NCBI RefSeq assembly: GCF_039555325.1
Contig: NZ_CP154608.1
Coordinates: 1,116,001 to 1,180,000 of the forward strand
Source: Sphingomicrobium sp. XHP0239
Lineage (GTDB): Bacteria; Pseudomonadota; Alphaproteobacteria; Sphingomonadales; Sphingomonadaceae
Direction of reading: 5' to 3'
DNA length: 64,000 nucleotides
The notes below the pieces were generated by a model that was not told the origin of the DNA, searched no databases, and saw nothing but the letters and a program-made list of their open reading frames with translations. A program made the translations under genes and the position numbers. Below are positions 35,151 through 44,030 of this stretch, in pieces (positions within the stretch are counted from its first letter, which is position 1; each line of letters starts with the position of its first letter).

Positions 35151-36824
35151 TCAACCCAGCGCGTCGGCCTCGACCGCATAGAGCAGGTCCGCCCCCGCCC
35201 CCGCCGATGCGCCCAGCCCGAACGCTTCGGGCACGACGGTCGCATTAAAGAAGGCGCTCGCCGCCTTCGTCCGCTCGTCGGCATCGGACGCGTGCGCCAG
35301 TTTCTCGAGCAGCCAGCCTCCGACCATCACCGAACACATTTCCAGGAACGGAGTCGCGCCCGCCAGCCGGTTGTCCGGCTCGGCGCCACGCAGCATCGCC
35401 GCCGTCTGGTCCACCGCGTCGGTCAGCGCCCGCATCCGCTCGTCCTCGGTATCGGCGCGTATGTCGGCGACCAGCCCGTCGAAGGCGAGCCCGCCGTCCA
35501 TGTCCAGCTTGCGCCCGACCAGATCCGCTGCCTGGATGCCGTTGGTACCTTCGTAGATCGGCGCGATCCGTGCATCGCGCAGGAACTGTGCCGCACCCGT
35601 TTCCTCGACATAGCCCATGCCGCCATGCACCTGGATGCCGAGGCTGGCGACCTCGCATCCGACATCGGTCGACCAGGCCTTCGCCATCGGGGTCAGGACG
35701 TCGCCGCGCATCCGCATCTGCTTGTCGCCCGCTGCGCCCCAGTCGAGACAGCCGAAGGTGTAATAGCAAAGCGCGCGTGCCGCATCGGTCAGCGCCCGCA
35801 TCCGCATCAGCATCCGGCGCACGTCGGGATGTTCGGCGATGGCGCTGGCCGCCCCCGCCCGGGCACCCTGCTTGCGTTCCGCGGCATAGGCGACCGCTTT
35901 CTGCGTCGCGGCCTCGGCGATGCCGACGCCCTGGAGGCCGACGTTCACGCGCGCATTGTTCATCATCACGAACATGGCCTTCATTCCGCCATGCTCGGGT
36001 CCGATCATCCAGCCCTTCGCGCCGCCCTCGTCCCCATATTGCATGATGCAGGTGGGCGAGGCGTGGATGCCCATCTTTTCTTCCAGCTTTGTGCAGACGA
36101 CGTCGTTGCGCGTACCGTCGGGCAGCACCTTGGGCACCAGGAACAACGAGATGCCGCGCGTGCCCTGCGGCGCGTCGGGCGTGCGGGCGAGCACCAGGTG
36201 GATGATATTGTCGGCAAGGTCGTGCTCGCCATAAGTGATGTAGATTTTCTGACCCGAAATCAGCCAGTTGCCTTCGCCGTCCGGTATCGCCTTGGTGGTC
36301 AGCGCCCCGACGTCGCTCCCCGCCTGCGGCTCGGTCAGGTTCATCGTCGCGGGCCATTCGCCCGACACGATAGGTGCGAGGTAGGTATCCTTCAGCGTGT
36401 CCGATCCATAGGCTTCCAGCGCCTCGATCGCCCCCAGGCTGAGCATCGGACACAGCGCGAAAGCGATGTTGGTGGCGTTCAGATTTTCCATCAGCGCCGC
36501 CGACAACGACAGCGGCATTGACTGACCGCCATATTCCTCGGGCGCCGACAGGGTCATCCACCCCCCTTCGACGAATTGCTGATAGGCTTCGCGAAAGCCC
36601 TCCGGCATCGTGACCACACCGTCGTCGAGCTTCGCGCCGACCGTATCGCCTTTCTCGCGCAACGGCAGGAACTCACCGACCGCAAACTGCGCCGCACCCT
36701 CCAGGATCGCCTCGACCGTGTCGGCGTCCGCACCCTCGAACCGATCGCTCTTGGCGAGCTCGGGAAGGCGAACGACATCGCGCAGAATGCGGGCCTGGGT
36801 GGCGACCGGAACGGAGAATGACAT
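35151..36824 (-). CDS. acyl-CoA dehydrogenase (DmdC/AcdA-like)
   Basis: A 557-residue FAD-dependent acyl-CoA dehydrogenase of the large subgroup that includes 3-methylmercaptopropionyl-CoA dehydrogenase DmdC. Flavin and substrate motifs: MNLTEPQAGSDVGAL, WLISGQKIYITYGEH, and the catalytic Glu in PIYEGTNGIQAADLVGRKL. The group has an extra C-terminal helical domain seen from about residue 440. Length fits. The fatty acyl or sulfur-containing substrate cannot be told from motifs. It is divergent from tsaC. Confidence 0.9.
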   Translation of the reverse strand: MSFSVPVATQARILRDVVRLPELAKSDRFEGADADTVEAILEGAAQFAVGEFLPLREKGDTVGAKLDDGVVTMPEGFREAYQQFVEGGWMTLSAPEEYGGQSMPLSLSAALMENLNATNIAFALCPMLSLGAIEALEAYGSDTLKDTYLAPIVSGEWPATMNLTEPQAGSDVGALTTKAIPDGEGNWLISGQKIYITYGEHDLADNIIHLVLARTPDAPQGTRGISLFLVPKVLPDGTRNDVVCTKLEEKMGIHASPTCIMQYGDEGGAKGWMIGPEHGGMKAMFVMMNNARVNVGLQGVGIAEAATQKAVAYAAERKQGARAGAASAIAEHPDVRRMLMRMRALTDAARALCYYTFGCLDWGAAGDKQMRMRGDVLTPMAKAWSTDVGCEVASLGIQVHGGMGYVEETGAAQFLRDARIAPIYEGTNGIQAADLVGRKLDMDGGLAFDGLVADIRADTEDERMRALTDAVDQTAAMLRGAEPDNRLAGATPFLEMCSVMVGGWLLEKLAHASDADERTKAASAFFNATVVPEAFGLGASAGAGADLLYAVEADALG

Positions 36825-36871
36825 TCGAAATCCTTCACAAAGCGGGTTGCGGACTGCATAGCGCGCCGATC

Positions 36872-37792
36872 ATGGCCCCGCCACTCCCGACCGAAATCCG
36901 CCCCGCCGACAAGGACGGCATCGAACGTGCGGTTCGTTTGCTGGAACAGGGCGCGCCGGTCGCGGTGCCGACCGAGACGGTCTACGGCCTCGCCGCAGAC
37001 GCGACTGATTCCATGGCCGTGGCGCGAATTTACAAGGCGAAGGGGCGGCCCGACTTCAATCCCCTCATCACGCACGTTTTCGATATCGAGGCGGCGCGGC
37101 GGCTGGCTGTGTTCTCGGACGAGGCATTGGAATTGGCGGATGCGCACTGGCCGGGGCCGTTGACCCTTGTCCTGCCGCGGCGTCCAGACACGGAAATTTC
37201 TGAGGTCGTAACCGCGGGCCTCCCGACCATCGCGATCCGCGTGCCCGCGCATCCGGTGATGCGCGCGTTGCTCCATCGCTTTGGCAAACCGCTGGCGGCG
37301 CCGAGCGCCAACGCCAGCGGGCGCATCAGCCCGACCCAAGCGGGCCATGTCGCGCACAGCCTGGCGGGCCGCATCCGGCTGATCCTCGATGGTGGATCGA
37401 CCGATGCCGGGATCGAGAGCACCATCGTGGCGGTGTCGGGCGACAAGCTCCGGTTGCTACGCCCCGGCCCGATCGACGTGGAAGGCGCCACGCAAGCGTC
37501 CGGTGATGCGATCGAAGCGCCCGGACAATTGCCGAGTCATTATGCGCCACAAAAGCCGATCCGGCTCGATGTGTGCAAGGCCGCCGAGAACGAAGTTCTC
37601 ATCGGCTACGGCGATGTACGAGGCGATCTGTATCTGGGAGCAGACCCGGTGACCGCAGCATCGCGCCTGTTCGCCCTGCTGCATGAAGCCGACGAGGCCG
37701 ATGCCGAGCGCATCGCCGTCGCCCCTATTGAGGGCGAGGGTCTGTCGGCCGCGATCCGGGATCGGCTCAAACGGGCTGCCACTCCGCGCTGA
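36872..37792 (+). CDS. tsaC: L-threonylcarbamoyladenylate synthase
   Basis: A 306-residue Sua5/YrdC/YwlC protein that forms threonylcarbamoyl-AMP for t6A37 tRNA modification. YrdC domain motifs: VAVPTETVYGLAADATD, IYKAKGRPDFNPLI, WPGPLTLVLPRR and PSANASGRISPT. It has the C-terminal Sua5 domain (LPSHYAPQKPIRLDV onward), so it is the long Sua5 type. The ATG at 36872 gives the expected N-terminus; an earlier ATG at 36818 would overlap the divergent gene and add 18 unmatched residues. Confidence 0.93.
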   Translation: MAPPLPTEIRPADKDGIERAVRLLEQGAPVAVPTETVYGLAADATDSMAVARIYKAKGRPDFNPLITHVFDIEAARRLAVFSDEALELADAHWPGPLTLVLPRRPDTEISEVVTAGLPTIAIRVPAHPVMRALLHRFGKPLAAPSANASGRISPTQAGHVAHSLAGRIRLILDGGSTDAGIESTIVAVSGDKLRLLRPGPIDVEGATQASGDAIEAPGQLPSHYAPQKPIRLDVCKAAENEVLIGYGDVRGDLYLGADPVTAASRLFALLHEADEADAERIAVAPIEGEGLSAAIRDRLKRAATPR

Positions 37793-37825
37793 TCCTCAGC
37801 GACGACGACATTCGCCGAAGAGGCC

Positions 37826-38371
37826 TTAGGCCCCCACGCCGTCCTTCACCTTTTCCGCGAAGCTCTTGCGAAACTTGCGCAGCTTGGGATCGATGATCGC
37901 CATGCAATAGGGGTTGGTGCGCCCATTCTGCGCATAATAGTCCTGATGATAGTCCTCGGCCGGATACCAAGTGTCGTCGGGTTCGATGGTCGTCACGACG
38001 CGTCCGTCGAGCTTTTCGTTCTCCGCCGCGATCGCTTGTTCGGCGACGGCGCGCTGTTCGTCGTCCTGTGGGAAGATGGCGCTGCGGTACTGCGTCCCGA
38101 TATCATTGCCCTGTCGGTTGAGCTGCGTCGGGTCGTGTGTCGCGAAGAAAATCGCGAGCAAATCCTCGTACGAGATGACATCGGGATCGAACGTCACCTT
38201 CACCGCCTCGGCGTGGCCGGTGTCGCCGCCGCAGACCTGGCGATAGGTCGGATTGACGACTTCGCCGCCGATATAGCCGCTTTCGACGCGTTCAACGCCG
38301 ATCACGTCGAGGAACACCGCTTCGGTGCACCAGAAGCAACCGTTGGCGAGGATGGCAGTTTGGGTGGACAT
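37826..38371 (-). CDS. msrA: peptide-methionine (S)-S-oxide reductase MsrA
   Basis: A 181-residue repair enzyme for oxidised methionine. The catalytic Cys is in [11 protein letters not shown], followed by [29 protein letters not shown] and [22 protein letters not shown] resolving Cys near the C-terminus is not obvious (one Cys in NPYCMAI). A 10-bp inverted repeat lies immediately upstream and its proximal arm includes part of the AGGAGA ribosome site. It may control translation or be an operator. Confidence 0.95.
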   Translation of the reverse strand: MSTQTAILANGCFWCTEAVFLDVIGVERVESGYIGGEVVNPTYRQVCGGDTGHAEAVKVTFDPDVISYEDLLAIFFATHDPTQLNRQGNDIGTQYRSAIFPQDDEQRAVAEQAIAAENEKLDGRVVTTIEPDDTWYPAEDYHQDYYAQNGRTNPYCMAIIDPKLRKFRKSFAEKVKDGVGA

Positions 38372-38382
38372 GGCAATTGGTC

Positions 38383-38406
38383 TCCTATCTTGCCCTCAAG
38401 ATAGGA
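38383..38406 (-). promoter_or_regulatory. inverted repeat overlapping the msrA ribosome site
   Basis: Arms TCCTATCTTG (38383-38392) and CAAGATAGGA (38397-38406) with a 4-base spacer pair perfectly. On the msrA strand the second arm ends in ATAGGA, part of the TAGGAGA Shine-Dalgarno. Folding would hide it. As DNA, the 24-base palindrome could instead be a dimer operator. Confidence 0.5.
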
Positions 38407-38446
38407 TGCGCCACGCGGCAGAAAAGGGTCAGCGCGCCCGGTAAGA

Positions 38447-39145
38447 CTAGCTGTAGCTGGCTTTCAGACTGGCCAGCTCGAGCCGCTTGGCCATCCATTC
38501 GGCCAGTTCCTCGAATTCGAGCGGACGATCGAAGACGATCCCCGCGCGGCGATCCGAATACCAGCGGATCTCGCCCTTGATCGGGCGCAGGCTTTCGACG
38601 ACCACCACCACCTTCTGGCCGAGGCAATATTCCTCGATCGGTTCGACCTTCATCCCGCCCAGCGAAATATCGTGAACGTCGACGGTGTAGTAGAGCTTGC
38701 CGATCCGGACATTGGCCTTGCAATCGACGTGCAGTCGCGGCGGACGCGGGCGAAAGCCGTGGCGCGGCTTGCGACCGGCAAGCATCTCGCCGAGATCGAT
38801 GTTCTGTTCGAACTTGAAGCCCGCCGTGCCCTCACGGGTCCAGACGACCTTGCCCGGGATCATCTGCGAATTCAGCTCGAGGCTCACGATGTCGCCGACT
38901 TCGTAGGCATTGGTCACCTCGGCCATCAGCCCACCCGCGGACAGGTTGCGGACCCGGACCAACTGTTCTTTGCCGGACTGGTCGACGCATTTGGCGACCC
39001 GCAACATGGGCATCACTCGCTCGTCGATGCGGCGCTCGACGGGGCGCGGGACTTCGGTCGTCAACGAGAAGATCGTCGATTCAAAAGCGAGATTGTCCTG
39101 CCCGAAAGGGCGGTTTTGGCGTCGGCGGATGAACGAGCCCAGCAT
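38447..39145 (-). CDS. tandem PilZ domain protein
   Basis: A 232-residue cytoplasmic protein with two PilZ-like units. The first has ERRIDERVMPML and NLSAGGLM (RxxxR and N-x-S-x-x-G). The second has RPPRLHVDCKANVRIG and DISLGGMKV, the D-x-S-x-x-G form. PilZ domains bind c-di-GMP through these residues, so one or both halves may be effectors. It reads divergently from a receiver-EAL pair, giving a local c-di-GMP cluster. Output target unknown. Confidence 0.85.
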   Translation of the reverse strand: MLGSFIRRRQNRPFGQDNLAFESTIFSLTTEVPRPVERRIDERVMPMLRVAKCVDQSGKEQLVRVRNLSAGGLMAEVTNAYEVGDIVSLELNSQMIPGKVVWTREGTAGFKFEQNIDLGEMLAGRKPRHGFRPRPPRLHVDCKANVRIGKLYYTVDVHDISLGGMKVEPIEEYCLGQKVVVVVESLRPIKGEIRWYSDRRAGIVFDRPLEFEELAEWMAKRLELASLKASYS

Positions 39146-39275
39146 CCGATACTCCTGTCAGGAACCTATCAGTCGCTGCACCCTATCGTGCCCGAGGTTA
39201 AAAAGACGTTTCCTCTCCGAGACTTCCGCGCTAGTGTTGGTTATCGATGCGTTAACCACGAGCAAGAGGAAGCGA

Positions 39276-39671
39276 ATGACGGCACGCCCGCCCCGGCTGC
39301 TCCTGATCGACGACGAGCCCGCGCTAGCGCGCTTTCTTGCCGATGCCGCGCGGATCAGCGGTTTCGAGCCGGAAATTGCCGTCGATCACCGCGATTTTCG
39401 CGAGCGGTTCGGCGCACAGCGACCCGACATGGTGGCGATCGATCTCGGCATGCCGGGGATGGATGGGATCGAATTGCTGCGTTTTCTCGCCAGCGAAAAT
39501 GCCGATCAGCCGGTGATGATCATCTCCGGCTTCGATGAGCGCATCATCGACACGGCGTTCCGATTGGGCGAGGAACTGGGTCTCACCATGGTCGGGCCTG
39601 TTACGAAGCCGGCCCGGCTGGACGCGCTCGAAGCCTTGTTCGACAGCGTGCGCGAACGGCTGGCGGCGTGA
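39276..39671 (+). CDS. single-domain response regulator
   Basis: A 131-residue receiver domain with no output domain. Acidic pocket LLLIDDEPAL, phospho-acceptor Asp in MVAIDLGMPGMDG, Ser/Thr position in MIISGFDE, and Lys in GPVTKPAR are intact. The start at 39276 follows AAGAGGAAG. Its stop overlaps the GTG start of the EAL gene (GTGA), so it probably acts with that phosphodiesterase. Confidence 0.9.
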   Translation: MTARPPRLLLIDDEPALARFLADAARISGFEPEIAVDHRDFRERFGAQRPDMVAIDLGMPGMDGIELLRFLASENADQPVMIISGFDERIIDTAFRLGEELGLTMVGPVTKPARLDALEALFDSVRERLAA

Positions 39672-40510
39672 GCCCGGTCGTGGGTAGCGACGACAAGACC
39701 CTTCTCGGCGGTTTCGAACGGGCACTCGTCGAGGACCGGCTGACTCTCGTCTATCAGCCCAAGATCGATCTTTCGACCGGCGCGCTGCTCCGGGTCGAGG
39801 CGCTCGTGCGCTGGGAAGACGAGACCTATGGCGCCGTTCCGCCGGCCCGCTTCGTGCCGCTTGCCGAACGTCACGGTCTGATCGACCCGCTGACCCATTG
39901 GGGTCTCGATGCGGCCTTCACGCAATGGAAGAGCTGGCGCGATGCCGGGATCGATACCGGTCTTGCCTTCAACATTTCCGCCATCAGCCTCAAGAAACTG
40001 GGATTTCCGGATCTCGTCGAGCGCAAGTGCGCCGAGCACGGGCTGCCGGTCGAGAAGCTGGTGCTCGAGCTGACCGAGAGCGCGACTCAGCCGCTCGTCA
40101 TGCTGATGGACACGCTGACCCGTTTTCGGATCAAGGGCATCGAGCTGGCGATCGACGATTTCGGTGCAGGCTATTCCAGCCTGATGCACCTTCGCCAGCT
40201 GCCCTTCACCGAGCTCAAGATCGATCGGTTCTTCACCAACGATGCGGTGCGCTCGCGCGAGAGCCGGGCGATCATCCGCTCGATCATCGGACTGGCGCAC
40301 GATCTCGGGATCAGGGCGACGGGCGAGGGCGTGGAAAGCGATACGCAGCTTCACATGCTGCGGGCCGCGGGGGCCGACATCGCGCAGGGATACCGGATCG
40401 CCAGACCTTTGGCACCGCGCGATCTACCCGCCTGGATCGACCGCTGGAGGCACGAATGGAATGCGCTTCAGTCGGACGGCGAGGACGATCCCAGCGCCGC
40501 GCTGATCTGA
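39668..40510 (+). CDS. EAL domain c-di-GMP phosphodiesterase
   Basis: A 280-residue stand-alone EAL domain starting at GTG 39668, overlapping the receiver gene stop. Catalytic elements: RVEALVRW (EAL), FNISAIS, ELTESA, IDDFGAGYSSL, KIDRFF and TGEGVES with the Glu retained. It should hydrolyse c-di-GMP in the cytoplasm. Together with the receiver it resembles a split two-component phosphodiesterase. Its 3' end overlaps the convergent CoA-transferase gene by 43 bases. Confidence 0.9.
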   Translation: MSPVVGSDDKTLLGGFERALVEDRLTLVYQPKIDLSTGALLRVEALVRWEDETYGAVPPARFVPLAERHGLIDPLTHWGLDAAFTQWKSWRDAGIDTGLAFNISAISLKKLGFPDLVERKCAEHGLPVEKLVLELTESATQPLVMLMDTLTRFRIKGIELAIDDFGAGYSSLMHLRQLPFTELKIDRFFTNDAVRSRESRAIIRSIIGLAHDLGIRATGEGVESDTQLHMLRAAGADIAQGYRIARPLAPRDLPAWIDRWRHEWNALQSDGEDDPSAALI

Positions 40511-41595
40511 TCGTCGTCGAGCCCGGCAGCGCGTAGCACCTCGCGCGCGCCATCCTTACCAGCGCTTCGCGCAAACGGTTCGGGACGCTCTCCATAGCGC
40601 GGCACAGGTGCTGGCGCCCTCCCCTTCCCCAACAGTGCGAATGCCCCTCGCTCTCGATGCTGCGGATGACGATCGATCTCGTCGATGGCCGGAACGAGCG
40701 TGACACAGGCATCCTTGCCGGCAAACGCTTTTTCCCATTGGCTCGAGGGTTCCGCGCCGATGCGCTCCTCGATCACCTCCGCCTGCTCGGACCATCTCGA
40801 CTTATCGTCGTTCGCGAACAACGGGTCGGACTCCAGCCCGAGCGTCTTCAGGAATTGCCGCCGAAACTGCGGTTCGAGCGCACCCACGGCGATATATTGA
40901 CCGTCCGAACAGCGGTACGTGCGATAGAAGGGAGCGCCGCCGTCCAGATGGTTGCTCTCCGGCTCACCAGACCATTCACCGATCTGCGACAGACCGAACA
41001 GCATGCTGCCCACGAGTGCAGTGCCTTCCGTGATTGAGGCGTCGATGACCCGACCCTTCGACGCTCCCCCGCGCACTTCCAGCAGCGAAGCGAGCATGCC
41101 GAAACACAGCATCATGGCGCCGCCCGCATAGTCGGCGATCAGGTTAGCCGGCGGTACCGGAGGGTGGTTCCTGGCCCCCATTCCCCGCAGCAAGCCCGAC
41201 ATGGCGAGGTAGTTGATGTCGTGCCCCGCCTGCTGGCTCAGCGGTCCGGTCTGGCCGTAGCCCGTCAATCGACCGATCGCGAGCCGGGGATTGATGGCCT
41301 GCAACTCGGCGGGGCCGATGCCGAGCGCTTCGATCCGTCCCGGTCGATACGGATCGATAAGGGCGTCGGCGTCCTTCACCAGTGCGAACAGCGCCGCGCG
41401 GGCGTCCTCGCGACGGAGGTCGAGAGGAAGATCGATGCGACCGCGTTCGACCGGATCTTCGGGGAGCTTCAGCCGATCCGCGCGCTCGATGCGGATGATC
41501 CTCGCCCCGTGGTCGGCAAACATCATCGCGGCGAAAGGAGCGGGCCCGATACCCGCCAGTTCGATGATCGTCAGATCCTGAAGAGGCCCTGCCAT
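40468..41595 (-). CDS. CaiB/BaiF CoA-transferase (alpha-methylacyl-CoA racemase-like)
   Basis: A 375-residue family III CoA-transferase. It has the N-terminal GPLQDLTIIELAGIGPAPFAAMMFADHGARIIRIER, and its GYGQTGPLSQQAGHDINYLAMSGLL places the conserved Asp used in CoA-ester or racemase chemistry. GMGARNHPPVPPANLIADYAGGAM is typical of alpha-methylacyl-CoA racemase. The ATG at 41595 is preferred over TTG 41625, because the family usually starts MxGPL. It faces the EL222-like gene divergently across 116 bases. Confidence 0.87.
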   Translation of the reverse strand: MAGPLQDLTIIELAGIGPAPFAAMMFADHGARIIRIERADRLKLPEDPVERGRIDLPLDLRREDARAALFALVKDADALIDPYRPGRIEALGIGPAELQAINPRLAIGRLTGYGQTGPLSQQAGHDINYLAMSGLLRGMGARNHPPVPPANLIADYAGGAMMLCFGMLASLLEVRGGASKGRVIDASITEGTALVGSMLFGLSQIGEWSGEPESNHLDGGAPFYRTYRCSDGQYIAVGALEPQFRRQFLKTLGLESDPLFANDDKSRWSEQAEVIEERIGAEPSSQWEKAFAGKDACVTLVPAIDEIDRHPQHRERGAFALLGKGRAPAPVPRYGERPEPFARSAGKDGAREVLRAAGLDDDQISAALGSSSPSD

Positions 41596-41711
41596 CGTCG
41601 AAGTAATGACGCGGCTTTCGTCCAAGTCAAATCCGCTCTTCGTACCGACATGGCCGCCGCCGCCCCGCTCCGGGTCTTTTCAAGGCGTAAGGAATTACCC
41701 ATATTGATACC

Positions 41712-42383
41712 GTGAACGACCAGAATCCCAGTGGTGGCGCTCCGCGTCCGACGCCTTCTCCGACCGTCGCGCCCGAAAAAATTGCGCCGGCGGCATCCGT
41801 GACACGGCTGATCGAATCCAGCCCCGTCGCTTCGGTCATCTCGGATCCGCGCCTCAAGGACAATCCGATTGTCGCCTGTAATGACGCGTTCGTCGAATTG
41901 TCGGGGTATGATCGCAAGGAGATACTGGGCCGGAATTGTCGCTTTCTGGCCGGCCCCGGAACGGAACCTTGGCTGTCGGAAACGATCCGCGAGGGTGTCC
42001 GCGAGCGGAAACCCGTGCTGGTGGAGATTCTCAACTACAAGAAGGACGGAACACCCTTCCGCAACGCGGTCGTGGTTGCCCCGATCTTCGACGATGACGA
42101 CGAGCTGGAATATTTCCTCGGGTCTCAGGTGGAATTGTCGGACAATTCGCCGGGACCGTCGACATCGCGCCGCATCCAGAGCGCCGAAATGGTGAAGACG
42201 CTTTCACCCCGCCAGCGCCAGGTGATGCAGATGGTTGCTTCGGGCCTTCGAAACAAGCAGATCGCCTACGAACTCGGCCTGTCGGAAAAGACCGTGAAAA
42301 TGCACCGCGGTCTGGTGATGGAGAAGCTCAACCTGCGGACCAGTGCCGACCTCGTCCGGACGGCGGTCGAAGCGGGCATCTGA
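41712..42383 (+). CDS. LOV-HTH blue-light transcription factor, EL222-like
   Basis: A 223-residue photoreceptor. The LOV core has the flavin-adduct motif GRNCRFL with Cys76, plus [25 protein letters not shown] and [13 protein letters not shown]-alpha-like linker leads to a LuxR-type HTH ([39 protein letters not shown]). Blue light should form a Cys-flavin bond and free the HTH to dimerise and bind DNA, as shown for EL222 of Erythrobacter litoralis. I recall that protein as nearly the same length and very similar. The start is GTG 41712; no ATG precedes the domain. Confidence 0.93.
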   Translation: MNDQNPSGGAPRPTPSPTVAPEKIAPAASVTRLIESSPVASVISDPRLKDNPIVACNDAFVELSGYDRKEILGRNCRFLAGPGTEPWLSETIREGVRERKPVLVEILNYKKDGTPFRNAVVVAPIFDDDDELEYFLGSQVELSDNSPGPSTSRRIQSAEMVKTLSPRQRQVMQMVASGLRNKQIAYELGLSEKTVKMHRGLVMEKLNLRTSADLVRTAVEAGI

Positions 42384-42491
42384 TCGGTCGGAACGGAGCG
42401 CCTCACTTTTGCGCTACTGCGTGCTCCGCCAAAGAGCTGAAAGTCATGATGGGAGGCGGAATTGCTCCGTCCCATTTCAAATTGTGACCGA

Positions 42492-42620
42492 TCAGTCGGT
42501 CGACCGGGGTAGATTGTCGCGCACGACCTGACAGCGTGCCCGCAGTCGCTGTGGAATCCGGATTTCCGCTTTCTTGGGCGGATCGAACTGGGCGGCTGCC
42601 ACGCGTTTGCAAATTGTCAT
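42492..42620 (-). CDS. possible 42-residue basic protein
   Basis: A short frame from ATG 42620, preceded by a purine-rich GGGAGAG ribosome site, encoding a basic, Arg-rich peptide (MTICKRVAAAQFDPPKKAEIR ends the first half) with two cysteines. No family is recognised. The good ribosome site is the main support. It may be a small regulator or a chance frame. Confidence 0.35.
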   Translation of the reverse strand: MTICKRVAAAQFDPPKKAEIRIPQRLRARCQVVRDNLPRSTD

Positions 42621-43283
42621 TTTCTCTCTCCCTTGCCCTCTCAAAGATTCACGAGGTGGGGAGTTGCGCTTATCCGTTACGGGCACGACGAGACGTGTGA
42701 AATGTCGGAAAAGGCGAGAAAGATTAGGATACATGCCGGCCTAACCGGTGGGTCTCGATCTGAACAAAACGTTTGTCGACGAAACAATCTTTCAACGTTG
42801 GAAAGGAAAATGGCTGGGGTGCCAGGATATGCAGCCCCAGCCCCTCGCGGGGATAAGGTGAGCGGATGCCCCTCATCGCGAGATCGAGGAGACCTCTCAT
42901 AATGGCGTGCATCGGCTTTACAGAATCACGCTTCTTTTAGGTTCGAGCAGACTTAACATCCGCCTTTCCCCTCTTCAGCCTTCCTTGGCGGACGCCGCTT
43001 CGACCGTCTGGCAGCGTACCGCTCGTCCTAAAGGTGTTGAGCCAAGCCTTTGCCTGCAAAAGCTTCGAGGTTGAGTTGGACAGTGGTCGCGCAGTTTGAT
43101 CAGCGCGGCAGACCAAAGGAAATTCATTGTCGAGCGGATCATGTTGCGCGGCGCGAAGATCGCTTTCTGAGGCCTTGGCAACGCTAGCAGCCGAGCGCGC
43201 CTCTTAAACCATGCAAGCCTGAACACTTAAGAAAGTGCTCGACGTCTGTTCTCACGCGATGCTTCGCCTGCCATGCTTTGAAC
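42621..43283. other. 663-base gene-poor stretch at the core/accessory border
   Basis: No supported gene lies here. Short frames at 42724-42912 and 42975-43226 on the minus strand have no recognisable domain or ribosome site. The stretch looks less GC-rich than the flanks. It contains the GGCTGGGG/CCCCAGCC hairpin at 42812-42842 and a small CACTT/AAGTG hairpin near 43217. Confidence 0.6.
42812..42842 (-). repeat. hairpin resembling a terminator or tRNA-Gln 3' end
   Basis: GGCTGGGGTGC pairs with GCA-G-CCCCAGCC (one bulge) around an 8-base loop. On the minus strand the hairpin is followed by TTTTCCTTTC, which fits a terminator. The minus-strand bases 42829-42811 read ATCCTGGCACCCCAGCCA, which resembles the 3' end of a tRNA-Gln including CCA. 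No rest of a tRNA is present. Confidence 0.45.
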
Positions 43284-44008
43284 ATGACGAAGCTCGTAAT
43301 TGCGAACTGGAACGTCGAATGGGCGACCTCGCGATCTCAAAGGGGGAAGGCAATCAATGCCATCCTCTCCAAGGAGTCTCCGGATCTCGTATGCCTGACT
43401 GAAGCCAACTCCTCCTTTTTTGATAGCGAACACGTCATCGAGGCCAGCGTGGACTATGGATATGAGCAAGACGGCGACCGGCGGAAGGTTATCCTCGGCT
43501 CCAATCGACCCTGGTCCAACGTCACCCGCGGCGAAGATCTCGCCCTTCCGCCGGGCAGGTTCGTTGCGGGCACCACCGATACGGCTTTCGGCCCCGTCCA
43601 TGTCATCGGGGTGTGCATTCCCTGGCGCGACGCGCACGTGCGGACGGGGCGCCGGGATCGACGGCCGTGGGAAGAGCATCTTCTGTTTCTGAAAGGCCTT
43701 GAGCCATACCTAGCCGACCGGACGGGCCGCACGATCGTAGTCGGCGACTTCAACCAGCGACTTCCCCGGCGCCGACAGCCCGCGGAGGTGCATGAAGCCT
43801 TGATGCGCTGCTTCGGTCCCCATTGGAAGGTTGCCACCGAAGGACTGACAGACGCTGCGGATCCCACGCTATTGATCACCTCGTGGTCGGCGATGAGCTT
43901 CGCGCCGATATATCGGGCGTCCTGCCCGCTACGAACGGAGCGGGCTTAAGGCTGTCCGACCATTTCGGTTTCACCGCCGCAATCACCGAGGCTCAGCAGC
44001 CGCGCTGA
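43284..44008 (+). pseudogene. endonuclease/exonuclease/phosphatase gene with a frameshift
   Basis: An EEP-superfamily (DNase I-like) gene. From ATG 43284 the frame gives KLVIANWNVEW, the catalytic Glu in LVCLTEANS, and VVGDFNQRL with the Asp-x-Asn pair. Around 43840-43870 the family reading leaves this frame, which drifts to a stop at 43949. The expected end (HAIDHLVVGDELRAD to LSDHFGFTAAI, stop 44008) continues in the -1 frame. That fits a one-base deletion. The catalytic DHF histidine is therefore in another frame. Either a true pseudogene or a sequencing error. Confidence 0.75.
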
Positions 44009-44030
44009 TCTAACGTGCGCCCCGGCGCGT

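Noticed and set aside
42724..43226. Two minus-strand frames (62 and 83 residues) in the gene-poor stretch
   Set aside because: No ribosome site and no recognisable domain. One crosses the hairpin.
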